Source: Siccirubricoccus sp. G192 (GTDB taxonomy: Bacteria; Pseudomonadota; Alphaproteobacteria; Acetobacterales; Acetobacteraceae). Taken from it: 64,000 nt of DNA. Where the stretch lies: positions 1,771,501 to 1,835,500 of the forward strand of contig NZ_JAHREN010000001.1 in the NCBI RefSeq assembly GCF_019084075.1. The letters run 5' to 3'. The notes below the pieces were generated by a model. It made no database searches and was not told the DNA's origin. It was given only the letters and a program-made list of their open reading frames with translations. Each line of letters opens with the position of its first letter. The stretch's first letter is position 1. Shown here in pieces: positions 1-8,364 of the stretch. Both the position numbers and the translations under genes were made by a program.

Positions 1-430
1 GCGCCTCCTCCTCGTCGCCCTGCACCCAGACCCGCTGGCCCTTCTTGCCGAAGACGATGGCGGTGCCGGTGTCCTGGCACATGGGCAGCACGCCACCGGC
101 CGCGATATTGGCGTTCTTCAGCAGGTCGAGCGCCACGAAGCGGTCATTCGCGCTGGCCTCGGGGTCCTGCAGGATATTCGCGAGCTGCCGCAGATGGCCC
201 GGCCGCAGCAGGTGGGACACTTCCTTGCAGGCCTGGAAGGCCAGCGCCTCCAGCGCCGCCGGCGTCACCTTCAGCACGGGCCGGCCCTCGACCTCGATGG
301 TGGAGACGCCCTCGATGGGCAGTTTCCGCCAGGGGGTGGTGTCCTCGCCGAGCGGGAACATCGGGCTGTAGAGGAAGCCGGCCGGGCGGGCCGGGGCGGC
401 CGCCTCGGCGGCATCAAGCGGTGGGGTCAC
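1..430 (-). CDS. fumA: Class I (Fe-S) fumarate hydratase, N-terminal part
   Basis: The gene runs off the left edge, so only about the first 143 residues are visible. Class I fumarases interconvert fumarate and malate in the citric acid cycle using an oxygen-sensitive [4Fe-4S] cluster. The reading frame shows the FumA-type opening with [19 protein letters not shown], then [26 protein letters not shown] and the cluster-ligand segment [20 protein letters not shown], all strongly like Escherichia coli FumA. A GTG start at 430 is chosen because GGAGA lies about seven bases upstream and the conserved region begins shortly after. It sits downstream of sspB on the same strand. The frame is intact as far as it can be read. 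Confidence 0.9.
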   Translation of the reverse strand, partial: MTPPLDAAEAAAPARPAGFLYSPMFPLGEDTTPWRKLPIEGVSTIEVEGRPVLKVTPAALEALAFQACKEVSHLLRPGHLRQLANILQDPEASANDRFVALDLLKNANIAAGGVLPMCQDTGTAIVFGKKGQRVWVQGDEEEA

Positions 431-548
431 GGGCGGTCTCCGCGAACTGGCGCCGCCTGGTGGGGCGGCGCGGTCAGGTCACGCGGGGCTTACAGCAGCG
501 CAGCCCGCAAGCCAACGGGCCAGGCGGCCGGGCGGGCCGGCCGCCGAG

Positions 549-1055
549 TCAGTCCCGGGCGGGCCGGCGCCGGAAGGCGTCCAGGCTGACCACCTGCGGC
601 TTGGGCTCGGGCTTCGCTCCGTCCGGCGCCGGTTCGGACGCGGCCGGCTCCTCGGCGGCTGCGATGTCCGGCGCGGTGCCCTGGAAGCGCAGGCCGAAGC
701 GCACATGCGGGTCGGCGAAGGCGGTCAGCGCCGCGAAGGGCACGGTCAGCATGGAGGGCACGCCGCCGAAGGACAGGCCGACCGAGAAGCTGCCCGCCGC
801 CTTGTCCACCGCCAGGTCCCAGAACCGGTGCTGCAGCACGATGGTCATCTCCTTGGGGTAGCGCGCCCGGAGATGGCCGGGGATGGAGACCCCGGGATGG
901 TCGGTGCGGAAGGTCAGGTAGAAATGGTGATCGCCCGGCAGGCCATGCTTGCCGACATGGACCAGCGCGTCCTGGACCACGGCGCGCAGCGCCTCCTCGG
1001 TCCATTGGGCATAGGGCAGAAGGCTCTCGGTCGGGGCAGTATTGTTGTCGCTCAT
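549..1055 (-). CDS. sspB: SspB-family ClpXP adaptor
   Basis: A 168-residue protein of the alphaproteobacterial SspB type, which tethers ssrA-tagged or other substrates to the ClpX unfoldase. The N-terminal two thirds is the compact substrate-binding fold (visible pieces: LPYAQWTEEALRAVVQDAL, PGDHHFYLTFRT, YPKEMTIVLQHRFWDL, FSVGLSFGGVP, LTVPFAALTAFADP). A low-complexity acidic and Pro/Ala linker follows, and a short basic tail with QVVSLDAFRRR, the position where SspB proteins carry their ClpX-docking peptide. The start is the ATG giving MSDNNTAPTESL. It lies 118 bases upstream of the fumarase gene on the same strand, an association often seen in alphaproteobacteria. Function is assigned by family resemblance. 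Confidence 0.85.
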   Translation of the reverse strand: MSDNNTAPTESLLPYAQWTEEALRAVVQDALVHVGKHGLPGDHHFYLTFRTDHPGVSIPGHLRARYPKEMTIVLQHRFWDLAVDKAAGSFSVGLSFGGVPSMLTVPFAALTAFADPHVRFGLRFQGTAPDIAAAEEPAASEPAPDGAKPEPKPQVVSLDAFRRRPARD

Positions 1056-1530
1056 GAATCCACCTTCCCGCTGACCATAGGCGAGAATCCGCGTTCGCGA
1101 AAGTGGGAGCGTGAAATTCGGCGAAAGTGGGGGGGCTTCTGTTGCCCGGTGCCCCCCCGAACCGCGCTTACCTATTCCTAGGCAGCGAGTGCGACAGCCT
1201 CGCGGCTGTTATCGTTCGCACTTATCAATGGCCCGATGACGGCGGAACCATGCCGGGCAAAAGCGGCCTCTTTACCACGCGCGTCGAGCCTGTTTCGCCC
1301 CCATGCCGCCCCGGAACCGAGGGGCTGAATGGTGGAGGCGCCGGGCACTGCCCCCGGGTCCGCAACGCTTATGCCAAGCCGTGTTTATCGCCATAGCCGC
1401 CGAGGCGGCGAAGTGAATATAGGTGGTCCCGTGCCGGAAATCGAGGGGGGCTCGATGCGTCGTCCCTGTGGCGCAGGGCGCGCCCGCGCGCTATGCCTCG
1501 CCGCCGTTTCGCATCCAGGGGACCTCGCGC
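1056..1530. other. Intergenic region between divergent sspB and thyX
   Basis: No convincing gene is seen here; short open frames on either strand are arginine/proline-rich and resemble nothing. It must hold the promoters of sspB (leftward) and thyX (rightward). The one clear structure is an 11-base direct repeat, GCGAAAGTGGG, at 1097-1107 and 1121-1131, spaced 24 bases and close to the sspB start, which could be a binding site. A small GC dyad, GCCGCCGAGGCGGC, lies near 1396. Confidence applies to the absence of a gene. Confidence 0.6.
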
Positions 1531-2469
1531 ATGGCGCTGACGACCGAGCAGCAGCAGGAGATCGAGGCCGCGCGCGATGCCCTGGGCCAGACGCGCCGCC
1601 CCACCGTCCCGGCGCTGGAAGCCTTGCTGTTCCAGCCCCTGCCGGTGCTGGACCACGGCTTCCTCAGGGTGATCGACTACATGGGCGACGATGCGGCGGT
1701 GGTGCAGGCCGCCCGCGTCTCCTATGGCCGCGGCACCAGGGCGGCGAATGAGGACCGCGGGCTGATCCGCTACCTGATGCGGCACCGGCACTCGACCCCC
1801 TTCGAGATGTGCGAGATCAAGTACCATGTGAAGCTGCCGATCTTCGTGGCGCGGCAGTGGATCCGGCACCGCACCGCGAACATCAACGAATACAGCGCCC
1901 GCTATTCCATCCTGGACCGTGAATTCTACATCCCGGCGCCGGAGCACCTGGCCGCGCAATCCGCCAGCAACCGCCAGGGCCGGGGCGAGGTGCTGGCCGG
2001 CGCCGAGGCCGCCCACGTGCTCGACCTGCTGCGCCAGGACGCGACCCGGACCTACGACCATTACGCCGAGATGCTGAACGAGGACGCGGAGGGCAACCCG
2101 CTCGACCCCGCCCGCCAGGGCCTGGCGCGGGAGCTGGCGCGGATGAACCTGACGCTGAACACCTATACCCAGTGGTACTGGAAGACCGACCTCCACAACC
2201 TGTTCCACTTCCTCTCGCTCCGCGCCGATGCCCATGCCCAGCACGAGATCCGCGTCTATGCCGAGGCGATGCTGCAGACCGTGCAGGCCTGGGTGCCGAT
2301 GGCCTTCGAGGCTTTTCGCGACTACCGCATGGGCGCGGTGAGCTTCTCCGCCCAGATGCTGGCCGTGGTGCGGCGGATGCTGGCCGGCGAAGCGGTGGCG
2401 CAACCGGGCAGCGGCCTTTCCAAGCGGGAATGGCGGGAGTTGATGGAGATGCTGGAGCGGGAGGGATAA
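1531..2469 (+). CDS. thyX: FAD-dependent thymidylate synthase ThyX
   Basis: ThyX methylates dUMP to dTMP using methylene-tetrahydrofolate with FAD/NADPH as reductant, replacing ThyA. The diagnostic ThyX motif is present as [13 protein letters not shown] at residues 112-124, preceded by [12 protein letters not shown] around residue 81 and followed by the substrate and flavin segments of the family. The open frame extends upstream to 1423, but the ATG at 1531 is preferred: an AGGGGA ribosome site lies eight bases before it and the upstream residues look non-coding. The product is 312 residues, normal for alphaproteobacterial ThyX. Two tiny membrane-protein genes follow in the same direction. 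Confidence 0.93.
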   Translation: MALTTEQQQEIEAARDALGQTRRPTVPALEALLFQPLPVLDHGFLRVIDYMGDDAAVVQAARVSYGRGTRAANEDRGLIRYLMRHRHSTPFEMCEIKYHVKLPIFVARQWIRHRTANINEYSARYSILDREFYIPAPEHLAAQSASNRQGRGEVLAGAEAAHVLDLLRQDATRTYDHYAEMLNEDAEGNPLDPARQGLARELARMNLTLNTYTQWYWKTDLHNLFHFLSLRADAHAQHEIRVYAEAMLQTVQAWVPMAFEAFRDYRMGAVSFSAQMLAVVRRMLAGEAVAQPGSGLSKREWRELMEMLEREG

Positions 2470-2475
2470 CGGCGC

Positions 2476-2694
2476 ATGGGCTGGATCCTGCTCGGCCTGC
2501 TGCTGGTATTCGGCTTGCCGGTGGCGCTGCTGGTCATGGGGATGGCGCTCGCCATCTGGGTGACGCTGGCGGTGGCCGGCGCGGTCTGGGGGCTGGTGAC
2601 CTTCCTGTTCGGGGCGCCGGTGCTGGGAGTGGTGCTGGCGCTGGTCCTCGGCATCGCGATCGGCCGGGCCATGGCGCACCGGCCGGTCCCGTGA
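2476..2694 (+). CDS. Small hydrophobic membrane protein (72 aa)
   Basis: I do not recognise the family. The protein is almost entirely hydrophobic: a first helix from about residue 3 to 24, a second from about 25 to 45 and a third up to about 64, ending in a short basic tail. It starts seven bases after the thyX stop and its own stop overlaps the GTG of the next small gene (GTGA), so it is likely translated as part of a thyX transcript. Codon usage is GC-rich like the neighbours and the frame is open throughout, which supports a real gene, but the function is unknown. Confidence 0.6.
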   Translation: MGWILLGLLLVFGLPVALLVMGMALAIWVTLAVAGAVWGLVTFLFGAPVLGVVLALVLGIAIGRAMAHRPVP

Positions 2695-2936
2695 CCGCCG
2701 CCCGCCGCGCGGTACCCCGTGCCGCGGCCCCGCGCCCCGCGGCCCGGCCCCGCGCCAAACCCGCGCCCGCCGCGCTCAGCCGCCGCGCCCGCTGGGTGCG
2801 GGTGGCGTTGCTGGTGGCGGCGGTGCTGCTCGGCCTGCCGCTGGCGCATGCGATGTTCGGCGAGGTGGTGGCGCTGCTCGGCGGCACCTTGATGCTGGGC
2901 TTCTGGTTGGGACGCTGGACCATGCCGGGGCGCTGA
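2691..2936 (+). CDS. Small basic membrane protein (81 aa)
   Basis: An unrecognised 81-residue protein beginning at a GTG that overlaps the stop of the preceding small membrane protein by the four bases GTGA. The N-terminal half is very rich in Arg, Ala and Pro (cytoplasmic, positively charged). The C-terminal half contains two probable membrane helices around residues 38-54 and 58-75. The tight overlap and shared direction suggest it is translationally coupled to its neighbour, possibly as a pair. The compositional bias of the N-terminus means the start could be further in, but no better start with a ribosome site is seen. Confidence 0.5.
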   Translation: MTAARRAVPRAAAPRPAARPRAKPAPAALSRRARWVRVALLVAAVLLGLPLAHAMFGEVVALLGGTLMLGFWLGRWTMPGR

Positions 2937-3087
2937 CCGGCGGGCCTTAGCAGGCCGGCTCGGGTCAAATCCGGAGCCCGTTCCGCGGATCGCTCCGGAA
3001 CGGCGCCAAGGGACCGCGCGTTGCGCGCCTGTTCCCCACCCCGTCCGGACTGGCCTCCGGCCCGCGAGTCCCTGGAAGGCAAGCCCC

Positions 3088-3603
3088 ATGCCCACCCAAG
3101 CCACGCCCCAAGCCGAGCCGGACCGGGTGACGATCACCCTCACGGTGAACGGCAAGCCCCGCTCCCTGGCGCTGGAGCCCTGGACGACGCTGCTCGACCT
3201 GCTGCGGGAGGAACTCGGCCTCACCGGCACCAAGAAGGGCTGCGACCATGGCCAGTGCGGCGCCTGCACCGTGCTGCTCGACGGCCGGCGGGTGAATTCC
3301 TGCCTGGCACTCGCCGTGATGCAGGACGGGGCGAGCGTCACCACCATCGAGGGCCTCGCCGCCGCCGATGGCACGCTGCACCCGATGCAGACGGCCTTCA
3401 TCGAGCAGGACGCCTTCCAGTGCGGCTATTGCACGCCCGGCCAGATCTGCTCGGCGATCGCCCTGCTGGAGGAGGACCACGCGCAGAATCCAGACGAGAT
3501 CCGCGAGCTGATGAGCGGCAATATCTGCCGTTGCGGCGCCTATCCCAATATCGTCGCGGCGATCGAGCAGGTGATGGCTTCGGGCGGGGAGCCGGCGCCA
3601 TGA
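3088..3603 (+). CDS. paoA: Molybdenum hydroxylase [2Fe-2S] subunit (PaoA-like)
   Basis: Small iron-sulfur subunit (171 aa) of a xanthine-oxidase-family enzyme. It carries the plant-ferredoxin-like [2Fe-2S] site with Cys52, Cys57, Cys60 and Cys72 ([10 protein letters not shown]...C) and the second [2Fe-2S] site in the helical domain with Cys112, Cys115, Cys147 and Cys149 (CGYC...CRC). It passes electrons from the molybdopterin site to FAD. Unlike Escherichia coli PaoA it has no twin-arginine leader, since the N-terminus is a short polar stretch directly before the ferredoxin fold, so the complex is probably cytoplasmic. Its stop overlaps the start of the FAD subunit (ATGA). The exact substrate cannot be told from the sequence. 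Confidence 0.88.
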   Translation: MPTQATPQAEPDRVTITLTVNGKPRSLALEPWTTLLDLLREELGLTGTKKGCDHGQCGACTVLLDGRRVNSCLALAVMQDGASVTTIEGLAAADGTLHPMQTAFIEQDAFQCGYCTPGQICSAIALLEEDHAQNPDEIRELMSGNICRCGAYPNIVAAIEQVMASGGEPAP

Positions 3604-4619
3604 ACCGCTTCACCTATGCCCGGCCCGCCGACCTGGCCGGGGCGCTGCGCGAGATCGCCCGTGATCCCGGGGCCAGGTTCATCGCCGGCGGCACCAATCT
3701 CGTCGACCTGATGAAATACGATGTCGAGCGGCCGACGCGGCTGGTCGATGTCACACGCCTCCCCGGTCTCGATGCGATCGAGGAAACCGCGGCGGGCGGG
3801 CTGCGGATCGGTGCGCTGGTGAGCAATACCGCCATCGCCTATGATGCGCGGATCGGGCGCCGCTACCCGCTGCTCGCCAGCGCGGTCCTGGCCGGCGCCT
3901 CGCCGCAGCTCCGCAATGCCGCCTCCACCGGCGGCAACCTGCTGCAACGAACGCGATGCTACTACTTCTACGACGCCGCCACGCCCTGCAACAAGCGCGA
4001 GCCCGGCTCGGGCTGTCCCGCGATCGGGGGCGTCAACCGCATCCATGCCATCCTCGGCACCAGCGAGCATTGCATTGCGACGCATCCCTCCGACATGTGC
4101 GTGGCGCTCGCGGCACTGGAAGCCGTGGTGCAGGTCGCCGGACCAGGTGGCGAGCGTGCCATCCCCTTCGCCGAGTTCCATCGCCTGCCCGGCGACCACC
4201 CGGAACGCGACACCACTCTCTGCCAGGATGAGATTATCACCGCCGTCGAATTGCCGCCGGAGGGCTTCGCGGAACACCACACCTACCTGAAGCTGCGCGA
4301 CCGCCTCTCCTACGCCTTCGCCCTGGTCTCCGTCGCCGCCGCGCTGGAGCTGGATGGCGGGCGGATCGCCCGGGCACGGATCGCGCTCGGGGGCGTGGCG
4401 CACAAGCCCTGGCGCATGCCGGAGGCGGAGGCGGCGCTGGCGGGCCAGCCGGCGGAGGCGGCGAGCTTCGCCCTGGCGGCCGACCGGCTCCTGGCGGGCG
4501 CGCAGGGCCATGGCCACAATGATTTCAAGATCGATCTCGCCCGGCGGGCGATCCTGCGCGCGCTGTCCCAGGCCGCGGCAGGCACGCCGCAATCCCAGAC
4601 CGACAAGCGTATTCGATAG
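3600..4619 (+). CDS. paoB: Molybdenum hydroxylase FAD subunit with extra [4Fe-4S] site (PaoB-like)
   Basis: FAD-binding middle subunit (339 aa). Two flavin-binding loops are visible, AGGTNLVD at 29-36 and [11 protein letters not shown] at 110-120, and the C-terminal CO-dehydrogenase flavoprotein domain follows. Between about residues 120 and 167 lies a cysteine-bearing insertion (Cys120, Cys130, Cys139, Cys158, also Cys167) matching the additional [4Fe-4S] cluster of PaoB and 4-hydroxybenzoyl-CoA-reductase-like subunits. This is the main reason for choosing the PaoABC type over ordinary xanthine dehydrogenase. The ATG at 3600 overlaps the upstream stop. The gene for the catalytic subunit starts 11 bases after its stop. 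Confidence 0.88.
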   Translation: MNRFTYARPADLAGALREIARDPGARFIAGGTNLVDLMKYDVERPTRLVDVTRLPGLDAIEETAAGGLRIGALVSNTAIAYDARIGRRYPLLASAVLAGASPQLRNAASTGGNLLQRTRCYYFYDAATPCNKREPGSGCPAIGGVNRIHAILGTSEHCIATHPSDMCVALAALEAVVQVAGPGGERAIPFAEFHRLPGDHPERDTTLCQDEIITAVELPPEGFAEHHTYLKLRDRLSYAFALVSVAAALELDGGRIARARIALGGVAHKPWRMPEAEAALAGQPAEAASFALAADRLLAGAQGHGHNDFKIDLARRAILRALSQAAAGTPQSQTDKRIR

Positions 4620-4629
4620 GATATCGGCC

Positions 4630-6888
4630 ATGCTCAAGGAACCGCATGTCGGCGCCCCGCGCAGCCGCGTGGATGGCCGCGCCAAGGTGACGGGCGAGGC
4701 GAAATACGCCGCCGAATTCCCTGCCCCCGGCCTGGCCCATGGCCATGTCGTCTCGGGCGCCATCGCCCGCGGGCGGATCACCGGCATCGACACCACGGCG
4801 GCCTGCGCCGTCCCCGGCGTGCTGGAGGTCTTCACGCATGAGAACCGGCCGCGCACGGCCTGGTTCGACTACAAGCACCGCGACGAGGTGGCGCCGCCCG
4901 GCTCCCCCTTCCGGCCCCTCTATGACGAGACCATCCTCTACAGCGGCCAGCCCGTGGCGCTGGTGGTGGCCGAGGATTCCGGCACCGCCCGCCACGCCGC
5001 CTCCCTGGTGCGGGTGGAATACGAGGCCGGGGCGCATGAGACGGATCTGCTGCGCGCGCGGGAGGATGCCTATGTGCCGCCGAAGCGGCGTTCCGGCATC
5101 AGCCCGCCGCCGAAGCCGCGCGGCGATGCGGTCGCGGCGTTGGCCGAGGCGCCGCTGCGGGTGGAGGCGGAGTACCGGATCGCCACCGAGCACCACAACC
5201 CCATGGAGATGCACGCCACGACGGTGGTGTGGGAGGGCGGCGGCAAGCTCACCGTCCATGACAAGATCCAGGGGGTGCTGAACAGCCAGGGCTATATCTG
5301 CAATGTCTTCGGCCTGTCGAAGGAGGATGTCCGGGTCGTCTCGCCCTTCGTCGGCGGCGCCTTCGGCTCGGGGCTGCGGCCGCAATACCAGCTTTTCCTC
5401 GCGGTGATGGCGGCGCTGGCGCTGAAGCGCTCGGTGCGCGTGGTGCTGACGCGCGACCAGATGTTCACCTTCAGCCACCGGCCGGAGACGATCAACCAGG
5501 TGGCGCTCGGCGCTGCGGCGGACGGCATGCTGCGCGCCATCCGGCACGATGCCATCGGCGCCACCTCGCGCTTCGAGGACCACCAGGAGGTCGTGGTCAA
5601 CTGGTCCGGCCTGCTCTACCACTGCGACAATGTCGAACTGGGCTACAAGCTCGCGCAGCTTGACATCCACACGCCCGCCGACATGCGCGCGCCGGGTGCC
5701 CCGCTCGGCGTCTTCGCGCTGGAATCCGCCATGGACGAGCTGGCAGACAAGGCCGGGATCGATCCGCTCGAACTCCGGCTGAAAAACTACGCGGAAACGG
5801 ACGAGAACGAGGGCAAGCCCTATACCAGCAAGGAACTGCGCGCCGCCTACCGGCTCGGCGCCGAGCGCTTCGGCTGGTCGCGCCGCAGCGCCGCCCCCCG
5901 CTCCATGCGCGAGGGCCGCGAGCTGGTCGGCTGGGGCCTGGCGAGCGGCGTGTGGGAGGCGCAGATGCAGCAGACCAGCGCCCGCGCGGTGCTCACCGCC
6001 GATGGCCGGCTGGAGGTGGCGACCGCGACCGCCGATATCGGCACCGGCACCTATACCATCCTGGCGCAGATCGCCGCCGATGCCTTCGGCCTGCCGATGG
6101 AGAGCGTCACCGTGCGGATCGGCGACAGCTCATTGCCGAAATCGCCCATCGAGGGCGGCTCCTGGACCGCCGCCTCGGCCGGCTCCGCCGTGCAGGCCGC
6201 CTGCCATGCGGTGCGCGAGACGCTGTTCCGGCACGCGCGCGGCGCCGAGGGCTCGCCGCTCGGCAATGCCGATCTCGACCATGTGGCCTTCGTGGATGGC
6301 CGCATCGTCCTGGCCGCCGACCCGGACCGCGGGATCGGCCTCATCGAGGCGATGCGCGCCGGCGGCGCCGAGCGCATCGAGCACGAGCAGACCGCGAGCC
6401 CGGACAAGGCCAACCAGAAGCGCTACTCCTCCTATACACATTCCGCGATCTTCGCCGAGGTCCGGGTGGACGAGGAGCTGGGCGTCCTCCGAGTCACCTG
6501 CATCGTGACGGCGGTGGCGGCGGGGAAGATCCTCAATCCGAAGACCGCGCGCAGCCAGGTCATCGGCGGCGTGGTCTGGGGGATGGGCATGGCACTGGAG
6601 GAGGAGACGCTGGCCGACCACCGGCTCGGCCGCTTCATGAACCACAACCTCGCCGAGTACCATGTGCCGGTGAATGCCGATGTCCATGATATCGACGTGA
6701 TCTTCGTGGAGGAGCAGGACAGCAGGACCAGCCCGATCGGCGTGAAGGGCCTGGGCGAGATCGGCATCGTCGGCACCGCCGCGGCGATCGCCAATGCCAT
6801 CCACCACGCCACCGGCAAGCGCATCCGCGACCTGCCCATCACGCTGGACAAGCTGCTGGAGCGCCCACCGGCGGAGCGCGCGCGTTAG
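4630..6888 (+). CDS. paoC: Molybdenum hydroxylase catalytic subunit (PaoC-like)
   Basis: Large molybdopterin-binding subunit, 752 residues, similar in length to PaoC. It opens with the aldehyde-oxidase a/b hammerhead domain (RVDGRAKVTGEAKYAAEF), then molybdopterin loops such as GGAFGSGLR, and ends with VKGLGEIGIVG, where the Glu corresponds to the catalytic base of xanthine-oxidase-family enzymes. Together with the two upstream genes it forms a complete alpha-beta-gamma operon oxidising an aldehyde or N-heterocycle. No XdhC/PaoD-type maturation factor is adjacent, so one must be encoded elsewhere. The stop codon lies inside a palindromic repeat that probably ends the transcript. Confidence 0.88.
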   Translation: MLKEPHVGAPRSRVDGRAKVTGEAKYAAEFPAPGLAHGHVVSGAIARGRITGIDTTAACAVPGVLEVFTHENRPRTAWFDYKHRDEVAPPGSPFRPLYDETILYSGQPVALVVAEDSGTARHAASLVRVEYEAGAHETDLLRAREDAYVPPKRRSGISPPPKPRGDAVAALAEAPLRVEAEYRIATEHHNPMEMHATTVVWEGGGKLTVHDKIQGVLNSQGYICNVFGLSKEDVRVVSPFVGGAFGSGLRPQYQLFLAVMAALALKRSVRVVLTRDQMFTFSHRPETINQVALGAAADGMLRAIRHDAIGATSRFEDHQEVVVNWSGLLYHCDNVELGYKLAQLDIHTPADMRAPGAPLGVFALESAMDELADKAGIDPLELRLKNYAETDENEGKPYTSKELRAAYRLGAERFGWSRRSAAPRSMREGRELVGWGLASGVWEAQMQQTSARAVLTADGRLEVATATADIGTGTYTILAQIAADAFGLPMESVTVRIGDSSLPKSPIEGGSWTAASAGSAVQAACHAVRETLFRHARGAEGSPLGNADLDHVAFVDGRIVLAADPDRGIGLIEAMRAGGAERIEHEQTASPDKANQKRYSSYTHSAIFAEVRVDEELGVLRVTCIVTAVAAGKILNPKTARSQVIGGVVWGMGMALEEETLADHRLGRFMNHNLAEYHVPVNADVHDIDVIFVEEQDSRTSPIGVKGLGEIGIVGTAAAIANAIHHATGKRIRDLPITLDKLLERPPAERAR

Positions 6889-6991
6889 AGCATGCTGCGT
6901 TCACCTTCGTTCACGCATCATGCTCCAGGCCTTTGTTTGATCGCGTGATTCACGCTTTTCGGTGCGAGCACCTCAAGCGATCACGCTCTAA
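6885..6991. repeat. Composite palindromic element, outer arms TTAGAGC/GCTCTAA
   Basis: A 107-base element framed by TTAGAGC at 6885-6891 and its complement GCTCTAA at 6985-6991. The arms extend as TTAGAGCATG versus TTAGAGCGTG. Inside are two further dyads: GAGCATG near 6889 pairing with CATGCTC near 6919, and a GCGTGAT/ATCACGC pair near 6943 and 6980. It overlaps the stop of the paoC-like gene and fills the space to the end of mrp, so it could act as a bidirectional terminator. Similar gene-end palindromes starting with TTAGAGCATG are common dispersed elements in alphaproteobacteria; only one copy is in this window. Confidence 0.6.
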
Positions 6992-7003
6992 AGCCAGGCG
7001 GCG

Positions 7004-8164
7004 CTACTCCACCACGATCCGCGGTCCCGCCGCCGCGCCCTCGCCCTGCAGCTTCGCCCAGAGCCGGGCCGCGATGGCCCGGTAGGCCGCCGCCTCCTCG
7101 GTCTCCGGCCGGGCGGCGACGATCGGCGTGCCGGCATCGGCCAGCTCGCGGATCGCCAGCTTCAGCGGCAATTCGCCGAGGAATTCCACGCCCAGCCGCT
7201 GCGCCTCGGCGCGCGCCCCACCATGGCCGAAGAGCTCCGCCCGATGCCCGCAATTCGGGCAGCAGTAATAGGACATGTTCTCGACCACGCCGAGCACCGG
7301 CACGTTCACCCGCTCGAACATCTTCACGCCCCGCCGCGCATCCAGCAGCGCCACGTCCTGGGGCGTGGAGACGATCACCGCGCCGGCCAGCGGCACCCGC
7401 TGGCTCATGGTGAGCTGCGCGTCGCCGGTGCCGGGCGGCATGTCCACCACCATGACATCCAGCGCGCCCCACTCCACCTGGCCCATCAATTGCTCCAGCG
7501 CGCCCATCACCATGGGGCCGCGCCAGATCATCGGCGTCTCCTCATCGACCAGGAAGCCGATCGACATCGCCTTCAACCCCCAGCGCTGGAGGGGGATGAT
7601 GCGCTGGCCCTCGGTGCGCGGCTTCTCCCGCGCGCCCAGCATCTGCGGCAGGGAGGGGCCGTATATATCGGCATCCAGCAGCCCGACCCTGAGGCCCTGC
7701 GCCGCCAGCGCCACGGCGAGGTTCACCGCCGTGGTCGATTTGCCGACGCCGCCCTTGCCGGAGGCCACGGCGATGATCTTCCCCACCTCGGGCAGCAGCA
7801 TGGCGCCCTGGCCGGCCGGGGTCCTGGCACCGTGGCCATGGGCGCCATGGCGATGCGGCGCGGGTGCCGCGGGTGCCGCTGCCCCCGCGCCGCCCGGCCG
7901 CGGCCCCTGGGCCTCGCGATGGGCGGTCAGCACCACCGTCGCGCTCAGCACGCCCGGCACCGCGGCGGCGGCGCGCTCCGCCGCCTGGCGCAGCGGCTCC
8001 ATCTCCCGCGCCCGCTCGCGCGGGACGGCCAGGGCGAATTGCACCATCCCGTCGCGGGCGGCCAGGCCCTGGACCATGCCGGAGGCGACCACATCCAGCC
8101 CGCCTGCCGGATCACGCACCGCCCGCAACGCCGCCCGCACCGCCTCGACCAGTTCTTCGCCCAT
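7004..8164 (-). CDS. mrp: Mrp/NBP35-family Fe-S cluster carrier ATPase
   Basis: Mrp (ApbC) proteins bind and transfer Fe-S clusters to apoproteins. This 386-residue protein has an N-terminal MIP18/DUF59-like domain (residues 1-80), a His/Gly/Ala-rich linker (about 90-115), and a deviant Walker A loop SGKGGVGKS at 135-143. Further on are DADIYGPSLPQ, VDMPPGTGDAQLT and the conserved cluster-binding CxxC in YYCCPNCGH. The frame is open upstream to 8446, but the ATG at 8164 matches where Mrp proteins begin and leaves a 200-base divergent promoter region shared with hflK. An Fe-S carrier is useful beside the Fe-S-rich molybdenum hydroxylase, though that pairing is only positional. Confidence 0.9.
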   Translation of the reverse strand: MGEELVEAVRAALRAVRDPAGGLDVVASGMVQGLAARDGMVQFALAVPRERAREMEPLRQAAERAAAAVPGVLSATVVLTAHREAQGPRPGGAGAAAPAAPAPHRHGAHGHGARTPAGQGAMLLPEVGKIIAVASGKGGVGKSTTAVNLAVALAAQGLRVGLLDADIYGPSLPQMLGAREKPRTEGQRIIPLQRWGLKAMSIGFLVDEETPMIWRGPMVMGALEQLMGQVEWGALDVMVVDMPPGTGDAQLTMSQRVPLAGAVIVSTPQDVALLDARRGVKMFERVNVPVLGVVENMSYYCCPNCGHRAELFGHGGARAEAQRLGVEFLGELPLKLAIRELADAGTPIVAARPETEEAAAYRAIAARLWAKLQGEGAAAGPRIVVE

Positions 8165-8364
8165 CGCTTGAAAGAACCTCCCAACCCAACAATATCGCTG
8201 CCGTCTATGGCATGCCGCGCCGTGCACGGGTATGCGTTGCCCGGCCGGGTGTGTCATATGGCCGGGCACCGTCCTGCATCCAGCCCCCGGCCCGCCGGGG
8301 GGCGGGCGCCGGCGGGACGAAGCGACCAATACCGAACGACAGGCAGCGGAGGCCGGCACAAGCG

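Noticed and set aside
1127..1396. An 89-codon open frame in the sspB-thyX gap
   Set aside because: Low-complexity product with many Gly/Pro, no ribosome site and no family resemblance.
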